Shown here: positions 16,586 through 25,400 of the stretch, piece after piece
Numbering within the stretch: position 1 is the stretch's first letter
Layout of the letters: the number at the start of each line of letters is the position of its first letter
Assembly (NCBI GenBank): GCA_028686345.1
Contig: JAQUCE010000046.1
Location: 1-38,125, forward strand
Length of the DNA: 38,125 bases
From: Kiritimatiellia bacterium
GTDB taxonomy: Bacteria; Verrucomicrobiota; Kiritimatiellia; RFP12; UBA1067
Reading direction: 5' to 3'
Notes under the pieces: model-generated
The model's input: the letters and a program-made list of their open reading frames with translations, nothing else
Database searches by the model: none
Told to the model about the DNA's origin: nothing
Program-made: the position numbers and the translations under genes

Positions 16586-17560
16586 TTACCGCACACCGTG
16601 CTGTATACGGTCAATGGCATACGCCAGCGTGGACTCTTCAGGCATGTTTCTCTCGTTCATCTGAACACTTAACTCCTCAATTGCCTTCAGGTTGTAGATT
16701 GCCTGGCTTAAATCAAGATTTGCCGCCCGCTCCTTGAGAATCTTAGTGTACCCTTGATTGTAAAGTAATGCGTTTTCGCCGCCAGAGCAGAGCACAAAGA
16801 TGTCTCTGAACCACCGCAGCAGCACTAATGTAAAGTCGCCGCGAAACTCACGATATCGGGCACTGACTTTGGCGTCAAAGACATCTTTGTGCTCTTCAAT
16901 TTTATCGTTTTCCTGCTCTTCGTTTTTAACCAACTCTTCCACATGCTTTTTCAGGTCGGTTAAAACCGAGTAGAGCGAGTTGCACATGGATAGGCGCTCT
17001 ATGGGAGTCCGGTAGAGATCAAATGAGAGTGTTTCAATCATACGCCCTCTCCAGGGTTCATCCAGCTGACGTATCTCACCCAAATCAATGCGCTGACAGC
17101 GTGAGATGATCGTTGGCAGGAGCTGTTGCGGCGCTTCGGTTAACAGCAAAAAAATGGTTTTATCTGTGGGCTCTTCCAGTGTTTTGAGAAAGGCGTTGGA
17201 TGAAGCTGTATTCAAGCGGTCGGCACCGACAATGACCCCTGCTTTCCACCCTCCTTGCATAGAGCTCTGGCTGACCTTGGCGAGCAGGTTTTCGCGAATG
17301 TTCTCAATGCTGATCACCCGCGATTTTTTTTCCGGATAAATCCACTCAATATCCACCTGTGTTCGCTCCCTGACTTTGCGGCACCCATTGCAGATACCGC
17401 ACGGTTTGACGCTCTGAGATTCGCAGAAAAGATATTGCAGGATGCGAATTGTCAGATCCATGACTAAACCGCGCAGCGGCCCGGTGATCAGATAACCATG
17501 CGCTGGCTTACCTGATTCAAAGGCGTGCTTGACCATCTCAAATGTTTCATCAATTAGCAT
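16586..17560 (-). CDS. holB: DNA polymerase III delta-prime subunit
   Basis: HolB is the clamp-loader wrench subunit. The 324-residue protein (from MLIDETFEMVKHAF) shows a degenerate P-loop, ITGPLRG, as in delta-prime, which does not hydrolyse ATP. A zinc-finger-like CESQSVKPCGICNGC follows, then LNTASSNAFLKTLEEP, and finally LLPTIISRCQ with the SRC arginine finger. An upstream extension to 17659 is open but consists of the tmk tail and low-complexity sequence. The ATG at 17560 lies 11 bp inside the tmk reading frame end, so the genes overlap. It is followed by the ricT-like gene. Confidence 0.92.
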   Translation of the reverse strand: MLIDETFEMVKHAFESGKPAHGYLITGPLRGLVMDLTIRILQYLFCESQSVKPCGICNGCRKVRERTQVDIEWIYPEKKSRVISIENIRENLLAKVSQSSMQGGWKAGVIVGADRLNTASSNAFLKTLEEPTDKTIFLLLTEAPQQLLPTIISRCQRIDLGEIRQLDEPWRGRMIETLSFDLYRTPIERLSMCNSLYSVLTDLKKHVEELVKNEEQENDKIEEHKDVFDAKVSARYREFRGDFTLVLLRWFRDIFVLCSGGENALLYNQGYTKILKERAANLDLSQAIYNLKAIEELSVQMNERNMPEESTLAYAIDRIQHGVR

Positions 17561-18254
17561 AGGGGTTAGGGAGCTGGAGGGGTTGGGGGTTAGGGGTTGG
17601 AGAGCTGGAGAGGGAAAAGAAACGTTGTTTAATGATTTCACAGATCTCGCGCTCCACAAGGCTCTGTTCGCGCTCGGCGTTGACCACCTGAAACCGCGCT
17701 TTTTCCTGTTGGGCCAGGGTCAGAAACCCATTGCGCAGACGAACATGAAAATCATGGCTCTCCGCCTCAATTCTGTCTGGCGCTGAAACGCCTTCTCGGT
17801 GGCGCCGGGCAAGCCTCTGCCTGCTGGTGGCAGGTGAAATATCGAGCAGCAGCGTCAAGTCAGGCACCAAGTGATTTGCGGCAAAGTCGTTCAATAACTG
17901 CAACTGCTGAATATCAAAACCCCGTCCAAACCCCTGGTAAGCAAGGGTTGAATCACAAAACCGGTCGCAGAGTACCCAGCGTCCAGCACGCAGCATGGGT
18001 TGAATCAGCTCTTGAACATGCTGGGCCCGGCTGGCGAGGAACAGCAGCAGCTCAGCACGATCCACCGGCGCGGTTCCCTCTGCGCTATGTTGAATCAAGG
18101 CGCGGATCTTTTCACCGAGCGCGGTGCCGCCAGGCTCACGGGTCGTGATTACATCAATCCCCTGAGAGCCGAGAAAGATTGCGAGTTTTTGGATGTGGGT
18201 GGACTTCCCCCCCCCTTCCGGCCCTTCAAAGGTTATAAATTTTCCAGTTGCCAT
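17550..18254 (-). CDS. tmk: Thymidylate kinase
   Basis: Tmk phosphorylates dTMP to dTDP. The 234-residue protein has the P-loop FEGPEGGGKST (9-19), TREPGGT (38-44), CDRFCDSTLAYQG (DR motif) and a lid with RRHREGVSAPDRIE. The P-loop glycines are coded by nine consecutive G (18207-18215 as C on the plus strand). The conserved protein ends near CEIIKQRFF. The last 20 or so residues, rich in Pro, Asn and Leu (SPTPNPQPLQL), are encoded by the low-complexity repeat at 17561-17617 and have no counterpart in the family. The stop overlaps the holB start. Confidence 0.95.
   Translation of the reverse strand: MATGKFITFEGPEGGGKSTHIQKLAIFLGSQGIDVITTREPGGTALGEKIRALIQHSAEGTAPVDRAELLLFLASRAQHVQELIQPMLRAGRWVLCDRFCDSTLAYQGFGRGFDIQQLQLLNDFAANHLVPDLTLLLDISPATSRQRLARRHREGVSAPDRIEAESHDFHVRLRNGFLTLAQQEKARFQVVNAEREQSLVEREICEIIKQRFFSLSSSPTPNPQPLQLPNPYAN
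17561..17617. repeat. GGGGTTAGG-type low-complexity run translated into the Tmk tail
   Basis: On the plus strand the run reads as near-heptad AGGGGTTAGGG and GGTTGGGGGTTAGG units. It sits immediately upstream of the holB start and inside the 3' end of tmk, which it extends in frame. Confidence 0.7.
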
Positions 18255-18311
18255 AAAATCTCTTCATTATCACTTTCAAGGTAACTTCTCTCCAGCTCGC
18301 TCCGGAGCAGG

Positions 18312-18346
18312 CTTTCCGTCTTCGCGCTTCGCACCGACACGGAAAG
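18312..18346. other. Stem-loop between cysS and tmk
   Basis: CTTTCCGT (18312) and ACGGAAAG (18339) pair around a 19-base loop that itself can form GCG/CGC. It lies 16 bases after the cysS stop, but no T-run follows on the minus strand, so an intrinsic terminator is doubtful. Confidence 0.3.
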
Positions 18347-18361
18347 TCTGTACAACAAGCC

Positions 18362-19771
18362 TTATAACTTCTTCAACCTCTGACCATCTTTGGAGTCGCG
18401 GATGCTCCATCCCTGGGCTGCCAACAGATCGCGGATGCGATCCGACTCAGCCCAGTTTTTTTCCGTACGTGCCGTTGCTCTGGCATCCACCAGGCTCTGA
18501 ATCTCAGCGGGAATCTCCGCACACTGGCTCTTGCGCCCGAAATGGATCACCCCCAGCACAGTGTCAAAACTCGCCAGCAGCTCCAAAACAGCGCTCGCCG
18601 CAGCCGGAGCAAGGGCACTGGCAGAGAGTGCGCTGTTAGCCTCGCGCACCAGATTGAAGAGCGCGGCAAAGGCCTCAGGGAGATTCAGGTCATCATTCAC
18701 CGCCGCACTAAAGGCCAATTGCGCCCGCTGCGCCCACTCTGGCAGGGCTTGTTCTCCGGGCGCGGCCATTGCACTCAGAGCGTCGATACACTCATCAACC
18801 CTTGCCAGCGAGACGCGTGCTGCATCCAGAGCATCAAAGGTGAAGTTCAGGGGCTGGCGATAGTGACCATTGATCAGCACATAGCGGATCTCCCGACCTG
18901 ACCACCCTTTGTCAGTCAAATCACGCAGGGTGAAAAAGTTGCCCAGCGACTTGGACATCTTCTCTCCATTGACCCGCAGATGGGCGCAGTGCATCCAGAG
19001 TTGCACATAGGGTTCGCCTGTGGCGCCCTCTGACTGAGCAATCTCGTTTTCATGGTGCGGAAAGAGGTTGTCAATGCCGCCGGTGTGCAGGTCAAAGCTG
19101 GCCCCAAGGTATTTCATGGCCATAGCGGAGCACTCCAAGTGCCAGCCTGGCCGTCCTTTGCCCCAGGGCGCATCCCAGGCGACATCGCCGTCATTGGCAT
19201 CCCACCCCTTCCACAGCGCGAAATCTCCGTAGCTCTCCTTTTCGTACTCATCATGCGAAACCCGTGAACCAGCCCGCAGTTTTGTGCGGTCCAGGTTGGC
19301 GAGTTTGCCATAACTTGGCAGCTTGGCCACGCTGAAATAAACAGAGCCGTCATCTGATTTGTATGCCAGGTTCTTATCAAAGAGTTTCTGAATCAGAGCG
19401 ATCATCTCGGGTATGTGGTCGGTTGCGGCGGGGTAGACCTCAGCTGGTTCGATATTCAAAATCCTCAAGTCGTCAAAAAAAGACGCGATAAAAGGAGCAG
19501 TAAAATGCTTGAGTGGCACCCCCTGCTCCAGCGCCCCGCGGATGGTTTTGTCATCCACATCGGTCAGGTTCATCACCTGTGTGATCCCGTATCCGTTAAA
19601 TTTGATCACCCGCCGCAGGATATCCTCAAAGGTGTACGCACGGAAATTGCCGATATGCGCAAAGTTGTAAACCGTGGGCCCGCAGGTGTACATGCGCACA
19701 TGATTATCCTTGAGAGGCTTGAAAGCCTCTTTACTGCGGCTCATACTGTTGTAAAAATTCATTTTCATCAT
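18362..19771 (-). CDS. cysS: Cysteinyl-tRNA synthetase
   Basis: CysS charges tRNA-Cys. The 469-residue protein (from MMKMNFYNS) has the class I HIGH-type motif TVYNFAHIGNFR (about 33-44) and a zinc-site cysteine in YTCGPTVYN. GWHLECSAMAMKYLG and HTGGIDNLFPHHENEIAQSEG supply the metal-site Cys, His and Glu. The KMSKS loop GEKMSKSLGNF is present. Length agrees with the family (about 460-480). Twenty further upstream codons are open but unlike CysS. Three close ATGs (19771, 19768, 19762) make the exact start uncertain; a GAAAG lies upstream of the first. Confidence 0.95.
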   Translation of the reverse strand: MMKMNFYNSMSRSKEAFKPLKDNHVRMYTCGPTVYNFAHIGNFRAYTFEDILRRVIKFNGYGITQVMNLTDVDDKTIRGALEQGVPLKHFTAPFIASFFDDLRILNIEPAEVYPAATDHIPEMIALIQKLFDKNLAYKSDDGSVYFSVAKLPSYGKLANLDRTKLRAGSRVSHDEYEKESYGDFALWKGWDANDGDVAWDAPWGKGRPGWHLECSAMAMKYLGASFDLHTGGIDNLFPHHENEIAQSEGATGEPYVQLWMHCAHLRVNGEKMSKSLGNFFTLRDLTDKGWSGREIRYVLINGHYRQPLNFTFDALDAARVSLARVDECIDALSAMAAPGEQALPEWAQRAQLAFSAAVNDDLNLPEAFAALFNLVREANSALSASALAPAAASAVLELLASFDTVLGVIHFGRKSQCAEIPAEIQSLVDARATARTEKNWAESDRIRDLLAAQGWSIRDSKDGQRLKKL

Positions 19772-19834
19772 ATAATTTCTTTCAAAGATTCCGCATGGCG
19801 CATAGGCTAGGCGCACAGCGTTTCCAAGCAAATT

Positions 19835-20320
19835 CTATTTCCGGTTCTCTACCAGCACGACCGCCATGGTGGAAATGCCCTCACCCCGCCCCTCAAAGCC
19901 CATACCTTCGTTGGTTTTTGCCTTGATCGATATTGCAGAGAGATCAACCTGCAAGGTCTTGGCCAGCTTCGTTCGCATAGAAGGGATATAAGGCGCCATT
20001 TTTGGCTGTTCGGCAACAATGGTTGCGTCGACATTGGAAACCCGCCAGCCTTTGTCATGCAGACGCTTAACCACCGCTACCAGCAGCAGCATGCTGTCGG
20101 CCCCCTTCCACTGCGGATCAGTGTCAGGGAAGTGCGTCCCGATATCGCCATCGGCAACTGCTCCCAGCAAGGCATCGCAAATTGCATGGCACAGAACATC
20201 GGCATCCGAGTGTCCCATCAGCCCTTTTTCGTGGCTTATCTCCACTCCCCCGATGATTAATCGCCGCCCCTGGCAGAGACGATGTGAGTCAAATCCAATT
20301 CCCGTACGAAACATCCACAT
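19835..20320 (-). CDS. ispF: 2-C-methyl-D-erythritol 2,4-cyclodiphosphate synthase
   Basis: IspF forms the cyclic diphosphate in the non-mevalonate isoprenoid pathway. The 161-residue protein shows FRTGIGFDSHRL (metal Asp and His), GHSDADVLCHAICDALLGA (third metal His), the DTDPQWKGADS loop and the C-terminal GMGFEGRGEGIS. The frame continues upstream through an interspersed repeat (to 20485), but those codons are not IspF-like. ATG 20320 (MWMFRTG) or 20314 (MFRTG) are both possible. There is no Shine-Dalgarno. A perfect TATAAT lies nine bases before the first ATG, so the message may lack a leader. Confidence 0.95.
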   Translation of the reverse strand: MWMFRTGIGFDSHRLCQGRRLIIGGVEISHEKGLMGHSDADVLCHAICDALLGAVADGDIGTHFPDTDPQWKGADSMLLLVAVVKRLHDKGWRVSNVDATIVAEQPKMAPYIPSMRTKLAKTLQVDLSAISIKAKTNEGMGFEGRGEGISTMAVVLVENRK

Positions 20321-20329
20321 ATGATATTG

Positions 20330-20359
20330 ATTATAACCAATAAACTCAAGGCTGAACAA
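20330..20359 (-). promoter_or_regulatory. Candidate promoter for ispF
   Basis: The minus strand carries TATAAT (20335-20330) and TTGTTC (20359-20354) with an 18-bp spacer. The -10 box is only nine bases from the ATG. Confidence 0.45.
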
Positions 20360-20371
20360 ATAATATAAAAC

Positions 20372-20484
20372 AAAGATCTTGAAATCCCTTGGCGCGCCTT
20401 TGACGAACAAACACCCGGTCTCCGCTAATTGCTTCTGAGAAGCAACCCTATACCCCGGGGCGCGCTTTTCACGGGCTTGTTGCA
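20372..20484 (-). repeat. Interspersed repeat family A, inverted copy (A3)
   Basis: Reading on the minus strand it matches the copies at 27143 and 32321: TTGCAACAAGC, GTGAAAAGCGCGCCC, then the hairpin TTGCTTC-TCA-GAAGCAA (plus strand 20429-20445), ATTAGCG, and TTGTTCGTCAAAGGCGCGCC. It ends near 20372, before the second hairpin of the family. Confidence 0.75.
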
Positions 20485-20503
20485 AAGGCGAAGCCGACCG
20501 GCA

Positions 20504-20552
20504 GTAGGTTCGGCTTCCAACCGGACATCTCCGATTGGAAATCGGAGCTACG
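20504..20552 (-). repeat. Interspersed repeat family B, inverted copy (B2)
   Basis: On the minus strand CGTAGCTCCGATTTCC and AATCGGA are followed by ATGTCC and GTTGGAA. The same order occurs at 26924-26974 on the plus strand. It contains the small palindrome CCGATTTCCAATCGG. Confidence 0.7.
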
Positions 20553-20582
20553 TTTTTTGCGCACCCTGACCATTCGCGTGTT

Positions 20583-20626
20583 GTTCACAGTCGCCCGCAT
20601 AGCGAACGACCTCCTTCTTCCGCGTC
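20583..20626 (-). repeat. Interspersed repeat family C, inverted copy (C1)
   Basis: On the minus strand it matches 27454-27497 and 33679-33722: GGAGGTCGTTCGCTATGCGG followed by GCGACTGTGAAC. The core folds as a hairpin around TAT. A related hairpin, TCAGTCGC-TAT-GCGGCTGA, lies at 20661-20679. Confidence 0.65.
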
Positions 20627-20841
20627 TTGTCAAGGGAGTAAGCGTGGAAGGAAGTCAGTCGCTATGCGGCTGAGCAGATCATTCGCGCACCACCCGCAGT
20701 CGCCCGCATCATGTGTAGTAGTCGCTCTACCAGCGGCATCGGTTGACGATGCTGTGCGACGATGTTGGTGGACGACTAAGATCATGCGGGGGCTCAAAAA
20801 CCCGAAATCCGAAATCTAAAACCCAAACGCGGACTGTCCCC
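20627..20841. repeat. Mosaic of short repeats before the GT-C gene
   Basis: The stretch carries the GTGTAGTAGTCGCTC-TAC motif at about 20711-20732. A truncated inverted copy of repeat family D (20740-20797, with CCACCAACATCGTC on the minus strand but no left arm) follows. A CCGAAAT heptad pair lies at 20802-20815. I see no gene in it. Confidence 0.55.
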
Positions 20842-22431
20842 CTACTCTTCAGCTTCGGGAGGAACAAAGAGGTTCAGCAGTATACCAGGGCGAATACCAA
20901 AGAAGTTGGCCTGCATATCTTTACCGAATCTCTCAGCCGCCGCATCACCCTGATCAGCCGCGGCAACAATAATTGTTGGTTGTAAGCTGGCGGGGATCTG
21001 ATCAATCCGCGTCCAGTAACCGACGTTGCGGTAGCGACGCAGATACCAGGGCAGCGGCCAGGTATCCGGAGTTGGCACGGCAATGGCGATGAATGTGTCA
21101 AAGCCCTGCGCCGCGGCGGCGGCCCTTTCAATTGAGGCTACCAGCTCCATCGCGTCACGTCCGGTATGCGCATAGACATAGGGGTTACGCGGATCTGCCG
21201 CCAGCTTGCCGCAGGCTCGTTGGTTTTGAAGTGTGTGGGCAGCGGCGAGCCAGGCAGTTAACCACAGCGCCGATAAATACGCAAGCGTACGCAGAGCGCG
21301 GGTGGGCAATTGGGCCGAACGATCAATGATGTAACCAGCGCCGACACCTGCCAGCAAAATGGCGCCGTGCAGAAATGAGAGTGCGCACCACGGCGTTTTA
21401 TAAGGGATGGCGCTGTAAATGAAGGTTAAAACAAGGGTGTAAACAGCGAGAAAGAGCACAAAGCGTGTATGCGCTGTTGCCGCTGTCTTTTTCTTAACCC
21501 AGGTTGTCACAGCCACACCCAGCGCCACGGCAGCGGGGATCAACACCCCGGCCTCACTCCACAGCGGCCCGCGGCCATATTTAAACCAGAAGATGATCTT
21601 CAGATAAAAGTTCCATGGATGCTGGTGCTCCGGCACCTTGGTTGCCCGGAAAAAATAGGTTTTAACTGTGGCAAAGAGCGCGTCAGCAACACCTTGGGGA
21701 TAGGTGAAGAAAGAGGAGAAGAACAGCACTGCCACCAATATCGCCGAGCCTGTTGCAATCAAAGCGTCGCGGCTGCTCCAAAATTGAAGCAGCCGCTTGG
21801 GGCCGAAAACGGTGAGTGCGGCCACGAACATCGCGGCAAAGGAGAGTACGGCGGTCTCTTTGGTGGCAATGCACAGCCCAGCGAAGAGGCCAAAGAGCGC
21901 GGCCATCACCGCGGGCTTGAGCAGCAGGTTGCCTGTGCTTTCGCGTGAACGGAGATAGCCGTGGCCGCAGATCAGCATGCCGGTCAGAAAGCAGACCAGC
22001 ATTGACTCTTGAATAAAAAATCGGCTGTAATAGGTCAGCGCTGGCGAGAGCGCGGTGAAGAGCAGGGCAAAGAGCATTCCGCTGCGGTTGCTGAACAGCC
22101 CCCCCGCTGATTTAAATCCTAAGCCGAGCATCAGCACCATGGTCAGAACACTGAACGCGACAGTTACCAACCTGAAATTCCACTCGGTTGTCTCGGCAAA
22201 GCTTGAGGCAGTTGCCCGGCAGAACGGCATGGCCGCGAAGTACATGACTGGGCCGTGGTGATCCGCAGGATCATAGTGATAGACCCCGGAGTCCATCAGC
22301 ATGCCGGCGCGCACGGCCTGATTAGCCTCATCGCCGTGCAACGGTTTTTGATCCAGTTGGGGAATGCGCAGTGCCAGCGCGGCGGCAAACACCGCGATCA
22401 GAGCGGCTATATAGAGAGCGTTTTTTTTCAT
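20842..22431 (-). CDS. GT-C-like membrane glycosyltransferase (TIGR03663/Agl23-like)
   Basis: This 529-residue protein has a short N-terminal span followed by LRIPQLDQKPLHGDEANQAVRAG. The Asp-Glu in the first external loop is characteristic of GT-C and PMT-like lipid-linked sugar transferases, and the wording LHGDEA is typical of the TIGR03663 group. About ten more spans follow up to near 400. A soluble C-terminal domain comes next (about 410-529), with DTWPLPWYLRRYRNVGYW, also a group hallmark. It starts inside the stop of the preceding DUF2723 gene (ATGA), so the two proteins are probably made together for surface glycosylation or export of a glycan. Donor and acceptor are unknown. Confidence 0.82.
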   Translation of the reverse strand: MKKNALYIAALIAVFAAALALRIPQLDQKPLHGDEANQAVRAGMLMDSGVYHYDPADHHGPVMYFAAMPFCRATASSFAETTEWNFRLVTVAFSVLTMVLMLGLGFKSAGGLFSNRSGMLFALLFTALSPALTYYSRFFIQESMLVCFLTGMLICGHGYLRSRESTGNLLLKPAVMAALFGLFAGLCIATKETAVLSFAAMFVAALTVFGPKRLLQFWSSRDALIATGSAILVAVLFFSSFFTYPQGVADALFATVKTYFFRATKVPEHQHPWNFYLKIIFWFKYGRGPLWSEAGVLIPAAVALGVAVTTWVKKKTAATAHTRFVLFLAVYTLVLTFIYSAIPYKTPWCALSFLHGAILLAGVGAGYIIDRSAQLPTRALRTLAYLSALWLTAWLAAAHTLQNQRACGKLAADPRNPYVYAHTGRDAMELVASIERAAAAAQGFDTFIAIAVPTPDTWPLPWYLRRYRNVGYWTRIDQIPASLQPTIIVAAADQGDAAAERFGKDMQANFFGIRPGILLNLFVPPEAEE

Positions 22432-25400
22432 CGCAGGCCAACTCCGGGTAGCGCGGGTGCACCCTGCTGCATCATCTGCTGCACAATCGGCAGGGCTGCT
22501 TTTTTCAATGCCGGGTTCTTTTCGATACTTTGCAGAGCGTCACCCTGGCCAATCGACACTGCCTTCTGCACAGCGTATTGGAATTGCTGAGCCTGTCCTT
22601 TCGCCAGATAGATAGTGGCCATGTTGACCCACGAAGGCCAGTGATTGGGATGATTCCTGAGAACCATCATTAAAACCGAGGCGCTTGGATCCATCTGCTG
22701 CGCATCCTGATAGAGCTCAGCAACCCGCAGCAGGATATCCAGATTGGTGTCAGGCTGCAGCGAGGATAGCAACGGGGTCATGACCTTCACAGCGTCAGCG
22801 TGCTGTTTTAACTCAGAGAGCGTTAGCGCCACCTCCAGCCGTTTCTGAGCCGGCAGACTGGTCACTCCCGTATCGACCAGACGTTTTAAATAGTGGACAG
22901 CGGATTGGTTCTGGCCGAGCTGGCGGTAGGCCATTGCCAGTTCAAAGACATCATCAGTCGCAAGTTTTTTGTCGACCTGCCCTTTTTGAACAAGTTCCAG
23001 AATACGCTTCTGGGTCACATTGACATTGGTCACAAAGCCGTAAAACTGCACCGCTCTGGTGTTGTTGGGGTCTTTCTCGACAAAGTATTTCAAAATATCC
23101 TCTGCCTCATCGTAGCGGGCCTGGGGCAGGACAATCTCCTGCAGCATTCGGAAGCTGGCCTCAGGGCTGAGGGGATAGAGCAGGCGTGCCTCGCGGTAAG
23201 CCTCTTCCGCCTCTTTGTGCAAACCAGCGTGCACGTACAGACCGGCAATTGCGCTGCGAAGCTTTGAAAATGATTTCTGCGCCGGCAGATCCCTTCGGAA
23301 GGTGTACCCCCGCACCAGCCTGCGCGAGTACCAGTCCCAGAAATCCATATCATCCTGCACCAGCTCCTTGGAAAGCTTACTCTGCTCGGAGTTGATTTTC
23401 ATGATCAGCCCATGCGGCGCGAGATAGGGATACATCCACCTGATCACATAACTCTCCTCAATATAGAAATCATGGCGGGATTTGTTTTTGGCGAACATCA
23501 TGTCGCATAAAATACCGTTGATCTCCATAACCCCCAGAGCACCGCTGACCTGCACCCGACCGTTGTCAATCGTCAAATCCGCGTTGGCAGGGCGTTTACC
23601 GGCCTGCACCTCATCCACATAGATCTGGAAGGCCTTGGCGCTGTCCTCAGGGCTCGGGATCCAGATATCATTGCCATAGAGGTCGCGCATGGTATTCATA
23701 TAGGTGTTGTCTGCCAGCGCGTTTTGAGTGATCAAAAATACATCCGGGCGCACCTGAGCCGAATAAATCATGTACGTGGGCACAAAACGCCCGGGATCTG
23801 TGCCGCCGTAAAAGATCGCGTTATCGGTCATGCGCGGCGGGTAGACCGGATTCGGCAGCGGCTCCTCATCCGCCTCCAGTTCCTCGGTGATGGCATGCGC
23901 ACCGCGCAGTTGGTAGTTGCCGAACTGCCAGCCGAAATCATGGTCATTCTGCTCTGCGCCGCTCATCGAGAAAACCAGATAGTCGTTGTTGTAGTTCTCG
24001 TAGATCGGGATCAACGCCGCCATCAGGCCAATGCAGCAGAGTGCCACGCGCACGGGCACCAGGGCAGTTGCGGCCACCTTGCCGGCGCGCACCCTTGACT
24101 TCAAGATCCGGTAGGCAATGACCATACCAAAGGTCAAGCCATAGCCCACCCACAGCGCGAACAGCGCATGCGAGCTGATGAACTTGACCTTCTGGATGAA
24201 GTTGTCCTGCAGATCGCCTTTGATATTGGCCAGCACGACCAGCAGCACGCTCATCACGAAAAACCCGGAAGCCACTGCCAGCATCCACTGCTGTGTCACA
24301 TCATCCATATCAACCCTGAAATCAAGATATTTCTGCGCCAGCCTGCCAACCAGGAACATTGTGACTCCCAGCAGAATCACGACCACCATGCCCAGCATTA
24401 ACGCAGCTAGTTTTTGTGCGGACGAGGCCTCACCCCCGTGAGCCAGGAAGTGCAGCAACCCTTTTGTCACGAAAAGAACCGCGGCGGCAAACAAACCTGC
24501 AAAGGTGATGCCAACCGTCACCCCCTCCGAAAGGTTGTGACGCTGCCACATCTTAACCACAAAATCCTCGATCTGCTGCCTGCCGATTGCGGCAAAGCCA
24601 ATCACAAACAGAACAAGGATCAAGCCCACCAGCAGCTTATCCAGGCGCAGAAAAACATCGGTATCAGTGATGTATGAGATGAACACCAGGATAAAGGTAA
24701 TTACAAAGAGCGCTGCCGCCACATAGAGCGCACGCAGCCGCCTGGCCCCTGACCTCACACTCCATAAGGTAAAGGGCACAAAACCCAGCGGGGCCACCAG
24801 CATCGTGAACTGAACCCGCATATCAGTGAAATAGGAGCCGAGCTGGAAAATAAAATTCTTGTTGAAGACATTCGCGGGGGAGATCTTCTCATACTGCCCG
24901 CGGGTGATCGCGTGTTTAAAACCCTCCCAGGTTCTGGGGTAGCCCCAGTTCATGGGCGGATTGCGCAGATCCGAGACAATCGGCATGTAAATATAGAAGG
25001 AGACCCCCAGCTCGGCGAACAGCATGGTCAGGGCTGTGGTGCGTCCGTTGGGAAGCAGGATCCAGGCCAGCGCGATGACCACGAAATTCCAGATAATCGG
25101 CCACCAGAACCACCAGGTGGTTGGATGATAAAGTCCATTCAGAACCCCTTTGCGCAGCAGCACAAAGGCGGCCACCTGCACGGCGACCACCGGCAACGCG
25201 TAAAAAATGCCGCGCTCAACCGTTAAGCTCAGCGCAATCAAAACTGCAACTCCGCCCACCAGGATCAAAGTCGGCAGCGACCAGTCAAAGGCAAGCCCCT
25301 GAAACTGCGGCGGCATGGCTGCGGAATCGACTGCTGCAAGCCGGAGCAGGAGTATCACCAGTGTCACGCCCGCAGCCACCAGCGGAGCGAAAACGCGCTG

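Noticed and set aside
17561..17617. Telomere-like repeat (GGGGTTAGG)
   Set aside because: Short, imperfect and internal to an operon; no sign of a chromosome end.
20321..20485. Upstream extension of ispF by 55 codons
   Set aside because: The codons translate repeat A3 and an AT-rich promoter region; IspF homologues start near MFRTGIGFD.
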